This document shows positions 44,141-51,714 of a stretch of 64,000 nt of DNA, piece after piece. The stretch comes from Vicinamibacterales bacterium (GTDB taxonomy: Bacteria; Acidobacteriota; Vicinamibacteria; Vicinamibacterales; 2-12-FULL-66-21). The translations under genes were made by a program, and so were the position numbers. Every line of letters starts with the position of its first letter. The first letter of the stretch is position 1. The notes beneath the pieces were generated by a model. That model did no database searches. It was not told the DNA's origin and saw only the letters and a list, made by a program, of their open reading frames with translations. The DNA lies in the NCBI GenBank assembly GCA_036496585.1, contig DASXLB010000080.1, forward strand, positions 28,858-92,857, read 5' to 3'.

Positions 44141-46234
44141 TCATGCTTGGTAGTCGACCGTGTGGCGCTGCAAGAGCGTGGCCTGTTCGTTGATTCGATC
44201 ATCCGACGCGCCGTCGGGTGGCGCCACGTAGGTGCCGGTGGGTTCGAGCATCCACGCCTGCTCGGTGTCGCGCAGGCAGAGGTCGAGCACCGTGTCGCGC
44301 AGATAGGTGCGCAGTGCTGGATCCAGCACCGGGCACAACACCTCGACGCGCCGATCGAGGTTCCGCTCCATGAGATCCGCGCTGCCGATGTAGACACCGG
44401 GATCGCCGCCGTTGTCGAACCAGAAGATCCGCGAGTGTTCGAGGAAGCGGCCGACGATGGAGCGGACCTTGATGTGGTCGCTGACGCCCGGGACGCCGGG
44501 ACGCAGGCAGCAGATGCCGCGGACGATCAGGTCGACGTCGACGCCGGCCTGCGAGGCTTGATACAGGCGCTGAATGAACTCGTTGTCGGTCAGGCCGTTG
44601 ATCTTCATGATGATCCGCGCCGGCCGCCCGGCGGCGGCGTGCGCCGCTTCGCGATCGATCATCGCCAGCAGCCGCCGACGCAGACTCACGGGGGCGACCA
44701 GCAGCGCGTCGTAGTCGGTCTGGCTGGAATAGCCGGTCAGATAGTTGAAGACGTGGGTGATGTCTTCGACGATGGCCGGCCGGGCCGTCATCAGGCCGAG
44801 ATCGGTGTACATGCGTGCCGTCGCGGCGTTGTAGTTGCCGGTGCCGACGTGCGCGTAACGACGGATGCCGTCCGGCTCCTTGCGCACGATCAGGCACAGC
44901 TTGGCGTGGGTCTTCAGATTGACCAGCCCGTAGACCACGTGGACGCCCGCCGTCTCCAGGCGATTGGCCCAGACGATGTTGTTGCGCTCGTCGAAGCGCG
45001 CCTTCAGCTCGACGAGCACCGCGACCTGCTTGCCCGCCTCGGCCGCCTCGACGAGCAGATCGACGAGCGGCGAGTCGTGGCCGATGCGGTAGAGCGTCAT
45101 CTTGATGGCGACGACGCCGTCGTCCTCGATGGCGGCGCTCAGCAGGCGCTCGACCGACGTGAACGAATCGAACGGATGGTGGAGCAGGTGATCGCGGTGG
45201 CGGATGGCTTCGAACACCTCCTCCGACGTGGACCGCTTCCACAACACGCGCGGCGCGAACGTCAGGTCCTTGAGCTCGGGCCGATGGAGCTTGGTGAGCT
45301 GCATCCAGTCGCCGAAGCCGATCCGGTCACCGGTGCGGACGAGGACGCCCTCGTCGATCTCGAAATTCTCGACCAGGATGTCGAGCATGCGGCGCGGCAT
45401 CCGTTCGTCGGCCTGCAGCATCGACGGCGCGCCGTGGCGCAGCTGGCGGAGGCCGTGATCGACCGTCTCGAGCAGGTCGTCCGCCTCGTCCTCCTGGATG
45501 ACCATGTCGGTGTCGCGGACGACGCGAAACAGGTGCGCGCTCTTGACGGCGGTGCCGCGAAACAGCGACTGCACGTTGGCGCAGACGACGTCCTCGAGGA
45601 ATACGAATGCCTCTGCCCCGTTCGCCATCGCCGACGGGATCTCGATGAACCGCGGTACGGTCGGCGGCAGCTTCAGACGCGCGAACTTGGTGCGCCCGTC
45701 GTGTTTGACCGCCACCGCAAGGTTCTTGCTGAGGTTGGAGATGTGCGGAAACGGATGGCCGGGATCGAACGCGAGCGGCGTCAGCAGCGGCGCGATCTCG
45801 CGGCGGAAGTATTCGGCGAGCCAGTCGCGAAGGGCGTCGTGATGGTCGGCGGGATCGAGGAACGCGATGTCGTATCGAGCCAGTTCGGGGCGCAGCTCCC
45901 GTTCCCAGCAGCGCCCCTGTTCGATGAGCATGTCGAGCGCGCGCTCGCGCACGAGCGTCACCTGCTGATGCGTGGTGAGCCCGTCGGTCGAGACGCTCTC
46001 GCGCCGGCTGCGCAACTGCTTGAGCAGCGCCGCGAAGCGAATCATGAAGAACTCGTCGAGGTTCGTACCGACAATGGCGAGGAACTTGACGCGCTCGAGC
46101 AGTGGATGGCGCGTGTCGCGGGCCTGGGCCAGCACGCGCGCGTTGAAGGCGAGCCAGCTGAGCTCGCGGTTGATGTACAAGTCGGCGCGATCGAGCGCGC
46201 CGACGGGACGGTCGTCGAGGATGTCCTGGCTCAT
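44141..46234 (-). CDS. ppk1: polyphosphate kinase PPK1
   Basis: 697 residues, normal for PPK1. The N-terminal helical domain includes INRELSWLAFNARVLAQA, the head domain follows, and two phospholipase-D-like C-domains carry the autophosphorylated His region YAHVGTGNYNAATARMYTD and HSRIFWFDNGGDPGVYIGSADLMERNLDRR. It polymerises phosphate from ATP. I chose the ATG at 46234; the in-frame upstream extension reads through a separate small gene in another frame. That small gene ends 19 bp upstream and may be cotranscribed. Confidence 0.96.
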   Translation of the reverse strand: MSQDILDDRPVGALDRADLYINRELSWLAFNARVLAQARDTRHPLLERVKFLAIVGTNLDEFFMIRFAALLKQLRSRRESVSTDGLTTHQQVTLVRERALDMLIEQGRCWERELRPELARYDIAFLDPADHHDALRDWLAEYFRREIAPLLTPLAFDPGHPFPHISNLSKNLAVAVKHDGRTKFARLKLPPTVPRFIEIPSAMANGAEAFVFLEDVVCANVQSLFRGTAVKSAHLFRVVRDTDMVIQEDEADDLLETVDHGLRQLRHGAPSMLQADERMPRRMLDILVENFEIDEGVLVRTGDRIGFGDWMQLTKLHRPELKDLTFAPRVLWKRSTSEEVFEAIRHRDHLLHHPFDSFTSVERLLSAAIEDDGVVAIKMTLYRIGHDSPLVDLLVEAAEAGKQVAVLVELKARFDERNNIVWANRLETAGVHVVYGLVNLKTHAKLCLIVRKEPDGIRRYAHVGTGNYNAATARMYTDLGLMTARPAIVEDITHVFNYLTGYSSQTDYDALLVAPVSLRRRLLAMIDREAAHAAAGRPARIIMKINGLTDNEFIQRLYQASQAGVDVDLIVRGICCLRPGVPGVSDHIKVRSIVGRFLEHSRIFWFDNGGDPGVYIGSADLMERNLDRRVEVLCPVLDPALRTYLRDTVLDLCLRDTEQAWMLEPTGTYVAPPDGASDDRINEQATLLQRHTVDYQA

Positions 46235-46253
46235 GTAATCGCCGCCGCGGGCT

Positions 46254-46475
46254 CTACCGGGCGGCCGGGCCCTCCCCGACCTCGTCCAGCGCTGCCGAGT
46301 CGGCTCTGGGGTCCGGCAGGAGCTCCCAGAGCCACAACCGGGCCCCGGGGTCGTGGCGACGGATCGGGCAACTGTCGCCACGGTGCTCGACAATGCGCGA
46401 GTGCGCAAGACGGGTGAGCGGGTGACAGGAAACGTAAACCCGGCAGCCACACCAAAGCGTCACGGTGTACGACAT
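46254..46475 (-). CDS. small Cys-rich protein upstream of ppk1, unknown family
   Basis: 73 residues: LWCGCRVYVSCHP near the start and SCPIRR later give four Cys plus several His, a plausible zinc site, and LWLWELLPDP follows. Codon use is GC-rich like the neighbours and the gene ends 19 bp before ppk1. TATAAG lies 8 bp before the ATG, and TTTAC at 46526-46522 sits at the middle position of the PHO-box pattern. I think it is real but cannot name a function; possibly a regulator or partner of Ppk1. Confidence 0.55.
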   Translation of the reverse strand: MSYTVTLWCGCRVYVSCHPLTRLAHSRIVEHRGDSCPIRRHDPGARLWLWELLPDPRADSAALDEVGEGPAAR

Positions 46476-46483
46476 ACCCCAGC

Positions 46484-46526
46484 CTTATACGCTGACCGAA
46501 TTACGACACGGCGTCGGCATCGTAAA
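46484..46526 (-). promoter_or_regulatory. candidate promoter of the small-ORF-ppk1 operon, partial PHO box
   Basis: TTTAC (46526-46522), then a degenerate GACGC at the proximal position (46515-46511), 21 bp, TATAAG (46489-46484), and 8 bp to the ATG at 46475. Only one half-site is convincing. Confidence 0.35.
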
Positions 46527-46569
46527 TTCGGCCAGGACCGCCTTTAGTCCGCCTGACCAAAAAATTGAA

Positions 46570-46614
46570 TTTACCTACTGTTTACATCCCTGTCATCCCT
46601 GCCCGGGATATAGA
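46570..46614 (+). promoter_or_regulatory. PHO-box-like triple repeat upstream of the 78-residue gene
   Basis: TTTAC (46570-46574), TTTAC (46581-46585) and GTCAT (46592-46596) are 11 bp apart. TATAGA (46609-46614) is the nearest -10 candidate, closer than the 21 bp seen elsewhere. Confidence 0.4.
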
Positions 46615-46633
46615 TCAAGAGGGCCGTCAATTC

Positions 46634-46870
46634 ATGCAGGACAGGTTACTGATGTTTACCAAGGAACTCATAAACGCGGGCCACAGGCGCCGATTTTCGA
46701 TTTCTCCCCGCGGGGAGTCCGGCTGGGAAGTGCGGGACGTGTCGGATGAAACCGTGTTGAAGGACGTCCACTACACGGACTGGCACCGTGTCGAACGTGC
46801 GCAGCAGGTGTTCAACCTCCTGATTGACGAGCTCGAGAACGACGGCTGGTCCGCCGTCGCCCGCAACTGA
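46634..46870 (+). CDS. small conserved-looking hypothetical protein (78 residues)
   Basis: A charged, soluble 78-residue protein (MFTKELINAGHRRRFSIS..., VHYTDWHRVERAQQVFNLLIDELENDGW). No membrane segment or known domain is recognised. AGAGGG lies about 10 bp before the ATG at 46634; an upstream TTG at 46565 would lie inside the PHO-like repeats, so I reject it. It sits between the ppk1 operon and the PhoB-like gene and is convergent with the latter, one base apart. Pho-linked function is inference. Confidence 0.55.
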   Translation: MQDRLLMFTKELINAGHRRRFSISPRGESGWEVRDVSDETVLKDVHYTDWHRVERAQQVFNLLIDELENDGWSAVARN

Positions 46871-47563
46871 CTACTCGTTGAAGCGGTAGCCGAGGCCGAT
46901 CACGGTTTCGATCTGCCCGCCGGCGACTCCCAGCTTGGCCCGCAGGCGTCCGACGTGCACGTCGACCGAGCGCGTTTCGATGAAGCGCTCGTAGCCCCAG
47001 ACACGCTCCAGCAGCCGATCGCGTGAGATGACGCGGTTCTTGTTCTCGACCAGGAATCGCAGCAGCTCGAATTCCCGCCGCGTCAACCGCACCGGCTCGC
47101 CGCCCACGGCGATCGACACGGCTTCGAAATCGGCCGTCAGGTGCTTGCCGGCGTAACGGAAGGCTTTCGTCTCGAGGCCCGCTTCGCGGCGGCGCCGCAG
47201 CACCGCGCGCACCCGCGCGCCGAGCTCGCGCAGGCTGAACGGCTTGGTGACGTAGTCGTCGGCGCCCAGGTCCAGCCCGGCCACCCGATCCGACTCCGAC
47301 GTCCGCGCCGTGAGCATGATGATGGGAATCTGTCTGGTCTCGGGTTTCTGGCGGAGCAGCCGGCATATCTCATCGCCGGGAACGGCTGGCAGGTTCAAGT
47401 CGAGGATGACCAGGTCGGGAGGACGTCCGGCGATCGAACGGAGCGCGTCGTCGCCGCGTCCGACGATCTCGACCGCCGCGTCGCCGGATCGCTCGAGGGC
47501 GAGCTTGATCAGCCCGGCGATGTCCTGTTCGTCTTCGACTACGAGTACGCGTGGAGGAACCAC
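46871..47563 (-). CDS. PhoB/OmpR-family response regulator (first of two)
   Basis: 230 residues from a GTG at 47563. The receiver domain has phospho-acceptor Asp55 (LVILDLNLP), Thr in MLTARTSE and Lys in VTKPFS. The winged-helix DNA-binding domain (about 130-228) includes LTRREFELLRFL and RSVDVHVGRLRAKLG. No kinase is adjacent; the phoR at 60.7-62.1 kb is a possible partner. A full PHO box with the 21-bp spacing and TAGGCT 6 bp from the GTG argues that it is itself in the Pho regulon. Confidence 0.92.
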   Translation of the reverse strand: MVPPRVLVVEDEQDIAGLIKLALERSGDAAVEIVGRGDDALRSIAGRPPDLVILDLNLPAVPGDEICRLLRQKPETRQIPIIMLTARTSESDRVAGLDLGADDYVTKPFSLRELGARVRAVLRRRREAGLETKAFRYAGKHLTADFEAVSIAVGGEPVRLTRREFELLRFLVENKNRVISRDRLLERVWGYERFIETRSVDVHVGRLRAKLGVAGGQIETVIGLGYRFNE

Positions 47564-47569
47564 GCTTGC

Positions 47570-47623
47570 AGCCTACGGCCTCGGCTTTTCGCGCGTGTGA
47601 CGCCTGTGTTAATTGCCGGTTAA
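47570..47623 (-). promoter_or_regulatory. PHO box and -10 of the PhoB-like regulator gene
   Basis: Reading toward the gene: TTAAC (47623-47619), TTAAC (47612-47608), GTCAC (47601-47597), each 11 bp apart, then 21 bp, TAGGCT (47575-47570), then 6 bp to the GTG. Architecture is identical to the pstB and porin sites. Confidence 0.75.
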
Positions 47624-47650
47624 GTCGTTGTCGCGGCTGCGACTGGCCCG

Positions 47651-48499
47651 CTACGACCCGCGCTGCATTCGCTCGAGACGTGCCGTGGCGAATCGCGCCA
47701 GCAGCGAGCAGGTGAAAACGATGATGACCAGCACCAGCGCGCCCGCCCAGGCCTGCCGGTGCAGATCCGTGTATGCCGACGAGGCGTAGGTGAAGACCTG
47801 CACCGTCAGCGTCGAGATCGGCTGGCGCGGATCGGCCGTGAAATACTGGTTGTTCAGCGCCGTGAACAGCAGGGGCGCCGTCTCTCCGGCCACGCGCGCC
47901 AGCGCCAGCAGCACGCCGGTGATGATGCCAGGCAGGGCGGCGGGCACGACGACGGTGAACACCGCGCGTGCCCGCGTCGCCCCCAGCGCCAGGGCGCCTT
48001 CCCGAAGCGACTGCGGGACGAGCAACAGCAGTTCCTCGGTCGTCCGGGTCACGAGCGGCAGCATCATGATCCCGAGTGCGACGCTTCCGGCCATCGCCGA
48101 GAACTGGTGAAACGGCAGGACCGCGATCGCAAACGCGAATACCCCGATCACGATCGAGGGCACGCCGTTGAGCGTGTCGGCGGCGAAACGCGTGGCGACG
48201 GCGATCCGCGTGCCGCGGTATTCGGCTGCATACGTGCCGGCGATGACGCCGATCGGAATGGCGACGATCGCGCCCATCCCCGTCACCATCAGCGATCCGA
48301 CGATCGCATTGGCCATGCCGCCGCCGGTCTCGCCGACCGGCACCGGCCCATGGGTGAAGAACGCCAGGTTCAGCGAGGTGATGCCCTGGGTCACGACGTA
48401 GAAGAGCACGAGCGCCAGCGGCAGCAGCGCCACCAGGACCGCGCCTATGCAGAGGACGACGATGGTGCCGGAGAGCGCCTTCCGCCAGCGGTTGCGCAC
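47651..48499 (-). CDS. pstA: phosphate ABC transporter permease PstA
   Basis: 282 residues with six membrane helices. The permease EAA-type loop is EELLLLVPQSLREGALALGATRARAVFTVVVP. VGETGGGMANAIVGSLM near residue 55 is typical PstA. It forms the membrane channel of the high-affinity phosphate importer with PstC. The start lies one base after the pstC stop. pstB is not next to it but 13 kb away. Confidence 0.95.
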   Translation of the reverse strand: MRNRWRKALSGTIVVLCIGAVLVALLPLALVLFYVVTQGITSLNLAFFTHGPVPVGETGGGMANAIVGSLMVTGMGAIVAIPIGVIAGTYAAEYRGTRIAVATRFAADTLNGVPSIVIGVFAFAIAVLPFHQFSAMAGSVALGIMMLPLVTRTTEELLLLVPQSLREGALALGATRARAVFTVVVPAALPGIITGVLLALARVAGETAPLLFTALNNQYFTADPRQPISTLTVQVFTYASSAYTDLHRQAWAGALVLVIIVFTCSLLARFATARLERMQRGS

Positions 48500-48500
48500 G

Positions 48501-49457
48501 CTAGGCGGCCTCCGCAGCCGGGACGGCCGGGACCGGATCGACGCGCGTGCGCGTCTGCCGGCCCAGCGACCAGATGAAGGCGCGGGAAATGGCGTTGATC
48601 ACCAGGGTCATCGCGAACAGCACGAGGCCGATCTCGACGAGCGCATCGATGTGGAGCGGTGTCGCAGCCTCGGCGAATTCGTTCGCCAGGACCGCGGCCA
48701 TCGTGTACTGCGGCTTGTACAGTGAGAGCGACACCTGCGGGGTGTTGCCGATGACCATCGTCACCGCCATCGTCTCGCCGAGCGCGCGTCCGAACCCGAG
48801 CATCACCGCGCCGACGATCCCCGTGCGGCCGTAGAAGAGCGCCATCCGGATCGCTTCCCAGCGGGTCGCCCCGAGCGCGTAGGCTCCCTCGCGCTGCGCC
48901 TGCGGCACCGCCCTCAGGACCTCGCGGGCCACCGCCGAGCTGAAGGGAATCACCATGATCGCAAGCACGGTCGCGGCCGCCAGCATGCCGGCGCCAAGCG
49001 GCGGACCGCTGAACAGCGGCAGCGCCTTCATCGCGGCCGGCGTCGCCAGCTCGATCGATCGAATGAACGGGATGAGTACGAAGATGCCCCACAGTCCGTA
49101 GACGATCGACGGAATGGCGGCCAGCAGCTCGGTGATGAACACCAGCGGACGCTGCAGCCAGGCAGGGGAGAGTTCGGAGATGTAGATCGCGATGCCGAGC
49201 GCGATCGGCGTCGAGACCAGCAGCGCCAGTATCGACGAATAGAGCGTCCCCCAGATGAACGGGCGCGCCCCGAAGACGCCGGAGACCGGATCCCACGTGG
49301 CGGTGGTCCAGAAGCCCCAGCCGAACTCGTGGATGGACAGGCGCGAATCGCGCCAGAGCATGACGGCAATGCCGACGACGACGGCGGGCACGATCAGCGC
49401 GACCGCACCCGTCCCGACTTTGAAGAGGGTGTCGTCGGAACGGGTGGATGAAGGCAT
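48501..49457 (-). CDS. pstC: phosphate ABC transporter permease PstC
   Basis: 318 residues with six helices after a short N-terminal tail. The cytoplasmic loop REVLRAVPQAQREGAYALGATRWEAIR is the EAA motif, and GFGRALGETMAVTMVIGN is the PstC C-terminal signature. It starts 16 bp after the pstS stop in the porin-pstS-pstC-pstA operon. Confidence 0.95.
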   Translation of the reverse strand: MPSSTRSDDTLFKVGTGAVALIVPAVVVGIAVMLWRDSRLSIHEFGWGFWTTATWDPVSGVFGARPFIWGTLYSSILALLVSTPIALGIAIYISELSPAWLQRPLVFITELLAAIPSIVYGLWGIFVLIPFIRSIELATPAAMKALPLFSGPPLGAGMLAAATVLAIMVIPFSSAVAREVLRAVPQAQREGAYALGATRWEAIRMALFYGRTGIVGAVMLGFGRALGETMAVTMVIGNTPQVSLSLYKPQYTMAAVLANEFAEAATPLHIDALVEIGLVLFAMTLVINAISRAFIWSLGRQTRTRVDPVPAVPAAEAA

Positions 49458-49473
49458 ACGAGATCGGCGGGCG

Positions 49474-50493
49474 CTACTTGGCGCTGATCGTCGAGAGCTG
49501 CTTCAGCTCCATGTCGACGACGCTTTGGGGCAGCGGCGCGTAGCCGAGGTCCTTGCAGTACTTCTGGCCGTCGGTCAGCGCCCACTTGACGAAGTCGTTC
49601 ATCACCTTCGCCTGCGCCTTGTCGGACGGATTCTGGTAGAGCAGCAGCCAGGTGAACGACGCGATCGGATAGACATCGTCGCCCGGTGCGTTGGTGATGG
49701 AGACTCGGAAGTCGGCCGGCATGGCTTTAGCCGCGGCGGCCGCCGCCGCGGTCACCGACTCGAGGGAGGCCGACACGAACTTGCCGCTCATGTTCTGCAC
49801 GGTCCCGTAGCCGATCTTGTTCTGGATCGCGTAGACCAGCTCGTTGTAGCCGATCGCGCCCGGGGTCTGGCTCACCAGCCCGGCGACGCCGTCGCTCTTC
49901 TGGCCGCCGAGGCCGACCGGCCAGTTGACCGAGGTCGCCACGCCGATGCGCTTCTTGTATTCCGGGGAGACCTTCGCCAGGTAGTCGCACCAGATGTAAG
50001 TGGTGCCGGAGCCGTCGGCGCGATGCACGACGGTGATGTCGGTGCCGGGAAGATTCGCCTCAGGATTGAGTTTCGTGAGCGCCGGGTCGTTCCACTTCGT
50101 GATCTTGCCGAGGAAGATGTCGGCGAGCACCGGCCCGGTGAACTTGAGTTCCCCCTTGAGGCCCGGGACGTTGTACATCGGCACGACGGCGCCCAGCACC
50201 GTGGGGAAATGCAGGATCTTGCCACCCTGGGCTGCCAGCATCTGGTCGGGGGTCATCGGACCGTCGGAAGCGCCGAAGAACACCGTCTTGTGCGAGATCT
50301 GGTTGATGCCGCCGCCCGAGCCGATGGGCTGATAGTTGATCTGCACGTCGCCGTGCAGCTTGTTGTACTCGGAGAACCATTTCGTATAAATGGGGGCCGG
50401 GAACGTCGCCCCGGCGCCGTTGATCGGCGTGGCGGCGCCGAGCGTCGCGGCTGCGAGCGCCACTCCGGCCGCGCTGATTGCGAACATTTTCAT
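49474..50493 (-). CDS. pstS: periplasmic phosphate-binding protein PstS
   Basis: 339 residues from the ATG at 50493, which has GAGGAGA upstream. The signal peptide (MKMFAISAAGVALAAATLGAA) is non-lipidated. Phosphate-contacting segments are INGAGATFPAPIYTKW, IGSGGGINQI, FGASDGPM and VHRADGSGTTYIW. It delivers phosphate to PstCA. It is the second gene of a transcript that begins with the phosphate-type porin. Confidence 0.96.
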   Translation of the reverse strand: MKMFAISAAGVALAAATLGAATPINGAGATFPAPIYTKWFSEYNKLHGDVQINYQPIGSGGGINQISHKTVFFGASDGPMTPDQMLAAQGGKILHFPTVLGAVVPMYNVPGLKGELKFTGPVLADIFLGKITKWNDPALTKLNPEANLPGTDITVVHRADGSGTTYIWCDYLAKVSPEYKKRIGVATSVNWPVGLGGQKSDGVAGLVSQTPGAIGYNELVYAIQNKIGYGTVQNMSGKFVSASLESVTAAAAAAAKAMPADFRVSITNAPGDDVYPIASFTWLLLYQNPSDKAQAKVMNDFVKWALTDGQKYCKDLGYAPLPQSVVDMELKQLSTISAK

Positions 50494-50531
50494 GACTTGT
50501 CTCCTCATCCTCTCGAGCGTGTGCGTGACGA

Positions 50532-51626
50532 TCAGAAACTCAGCAGGCAGTGGACGGCGACCTTCTTCTGCTCGGGCTGCACTGGCGTGAAGTTGTTGAA
50601 CTTCGCGTCGTCGTAGTCGAGCAGGAGCGCCGTCGACACGCTGCCCTGATGCGGGAACCAGTAGGCGATGCCGCCGATGAACCGGGTGTGTGTCTGGTTG
50701 GAGGTCGCGGACGAGTCATTCGGCTCCAGGTGGTCGTAGCGGATCAACCCTTCCCAGCCGATCTTGGTGCGCGGCGTCACCCACACCGACCAGCCCTTGC
50801 CGTCAGCCTCCGACTTGGCCACCGACGTCTGATCCTTCGTCCACAGGCTCTCGAACGAGGCGTTCAGATACTGATGCTCGAAGGTGACGGCGAGTTCCGA
50901 GCGCAAGCGATCGGCGCTCTTCACGTAGTGGTCGGCATCGACGAAGTAGGTGACGCGCAGGCCGTGCGCCGCCTGTGCGCTGGCGTGGGCGAGCGGACGG
51001 AATGTGGTCCGCACGGTCCAGCCTTTCTGATCGTTGGCCTCGGGCTTGGTGTAGGTGTCGCCGTTGTAGACGCCGCCGTGCAAGTCGCCGAAGTTCTGCG
51101 CGAAGTTGTAGTGGAACGTCGCGCCGACGTCGGCCGATGACTGATAGCCCTCGCGTTCGATGAACGTCGTGCCCTGGAACCGATAGCGATAGATGCCTTC
51201 CGCGTAGTCGACGTAGGGCGTCGTTTGCTGGCCCAGGCGCACCCACGATCCCTTCGTCATGTAGTCGTCGAGGTTCCACTGCGCGAAGGCGTACTTGAGA
51301 CGGAAGGTATAGCTGCCGTTGAGCGAACTGCCGGCGCCGGTCTCGCGGGTGATGTCGGGCGTGATGCGGAAGGCGATGCTGTGCGAGATGTTGCCCGTGA
51401 TGTTGATGTAGGCACGGCCGACATTGAACGAGTTCAGCGTCGTGGAATTGCCGTCGGTATCGGTGATCTTCGGGTCCATCTGAACCGTGTAGTCCGTATA
51501 AATCAAGGCGCCCACTTTGATCGACGGCGTGTCGTCGGGCGGGGTGTAGCCGGCGGCCGGCGTCACCTGCGCGGCGCAGGGCACGGCCACTGTCAACATC
51601 ACGAGTAAAGGAAACAGTCTCTTCAT
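50532..51626 (-). CDS. OprP/OprO-like phosphate-selective porin 1
   Basis: 364 residues with a signal peptide ending at CAAQ and a C-terminal Phe as expected for an outer-membrane barrel. Alternating-strand pattern; segments such as NVGRAYINITGNIS and RLKYAFAQWNLDD recall OprP/OprO and related porins. It probably channels phosphate or pyrophosphate across the outer membrane to PstS, whose gene follows after 38 bp. Leads the porin-pstSCA operon with a full PHO box upstream. Selectivity is inferred from context. Confidence 0.85.
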   Translation of the reverse strand: MKRLFPLLVMLTVAVPCAAQVTPAAGYTPPDDTPSIKVGALIYTDYTVQMDPKITDTDGNSTTLNSFNVGRAYINITGNISHSIAFRITPDITRETGAGSSLNGSYTFRLKYAFAQWNLDDYMTKGSWVRLGQQTTPYVDYAEGIYRYRFQGTTFIEREGYQSSADVGATFHYNFAQNFGDLHGGVYNGDTYTKPEANDQKGWTVRTTFRPLAHASAQAAHGLRVTYFVDADHYVKSADRLRSELAVTFEHQYLNASFESLWTKDQTSVAKSEADGKGWSVWVTPRTKIGWEGLIRYDHLEPNDSSATSNQTHTRFIGGIAYWFPHQGSVSTALLLDYDDAKFNNFTPVQPEQKKVAVHCLLSF

Positions 51627-51634
51627 AGACCCGA

Positions 51635-51688
51635 AGCCTATGAGATGCCCATGATCAGCCGGTAACGCCTGCGTTACGTCGGTGTTAA
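51635..51688 (-). promoter_or_regulatory. PHO box and -10 of the porin-pstSCA operon
   Basis: Reading toward the porin: TTAAC (51688-51684), GTAAC (51677-51673), GTTAC (51666-51662), each 11 bp apart, then 21 bp, TAGGCT (51640-51635), then 8 bp to the ATG at 51626. Confidence 0.75.
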
Positions 51689-51714
51689 ATCCGGCGAGGG
51701 CCGGCGAGCTGAGG

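Noticed and set aside
46565-46633. TTG start giving a 101-residue version of the small protein
   Set aside because: The extra residues are encoded by the PHO-like repeats and the -10 candidate; the ATG at 46634 has a Shine-Dalgarno-like AGAGGG.
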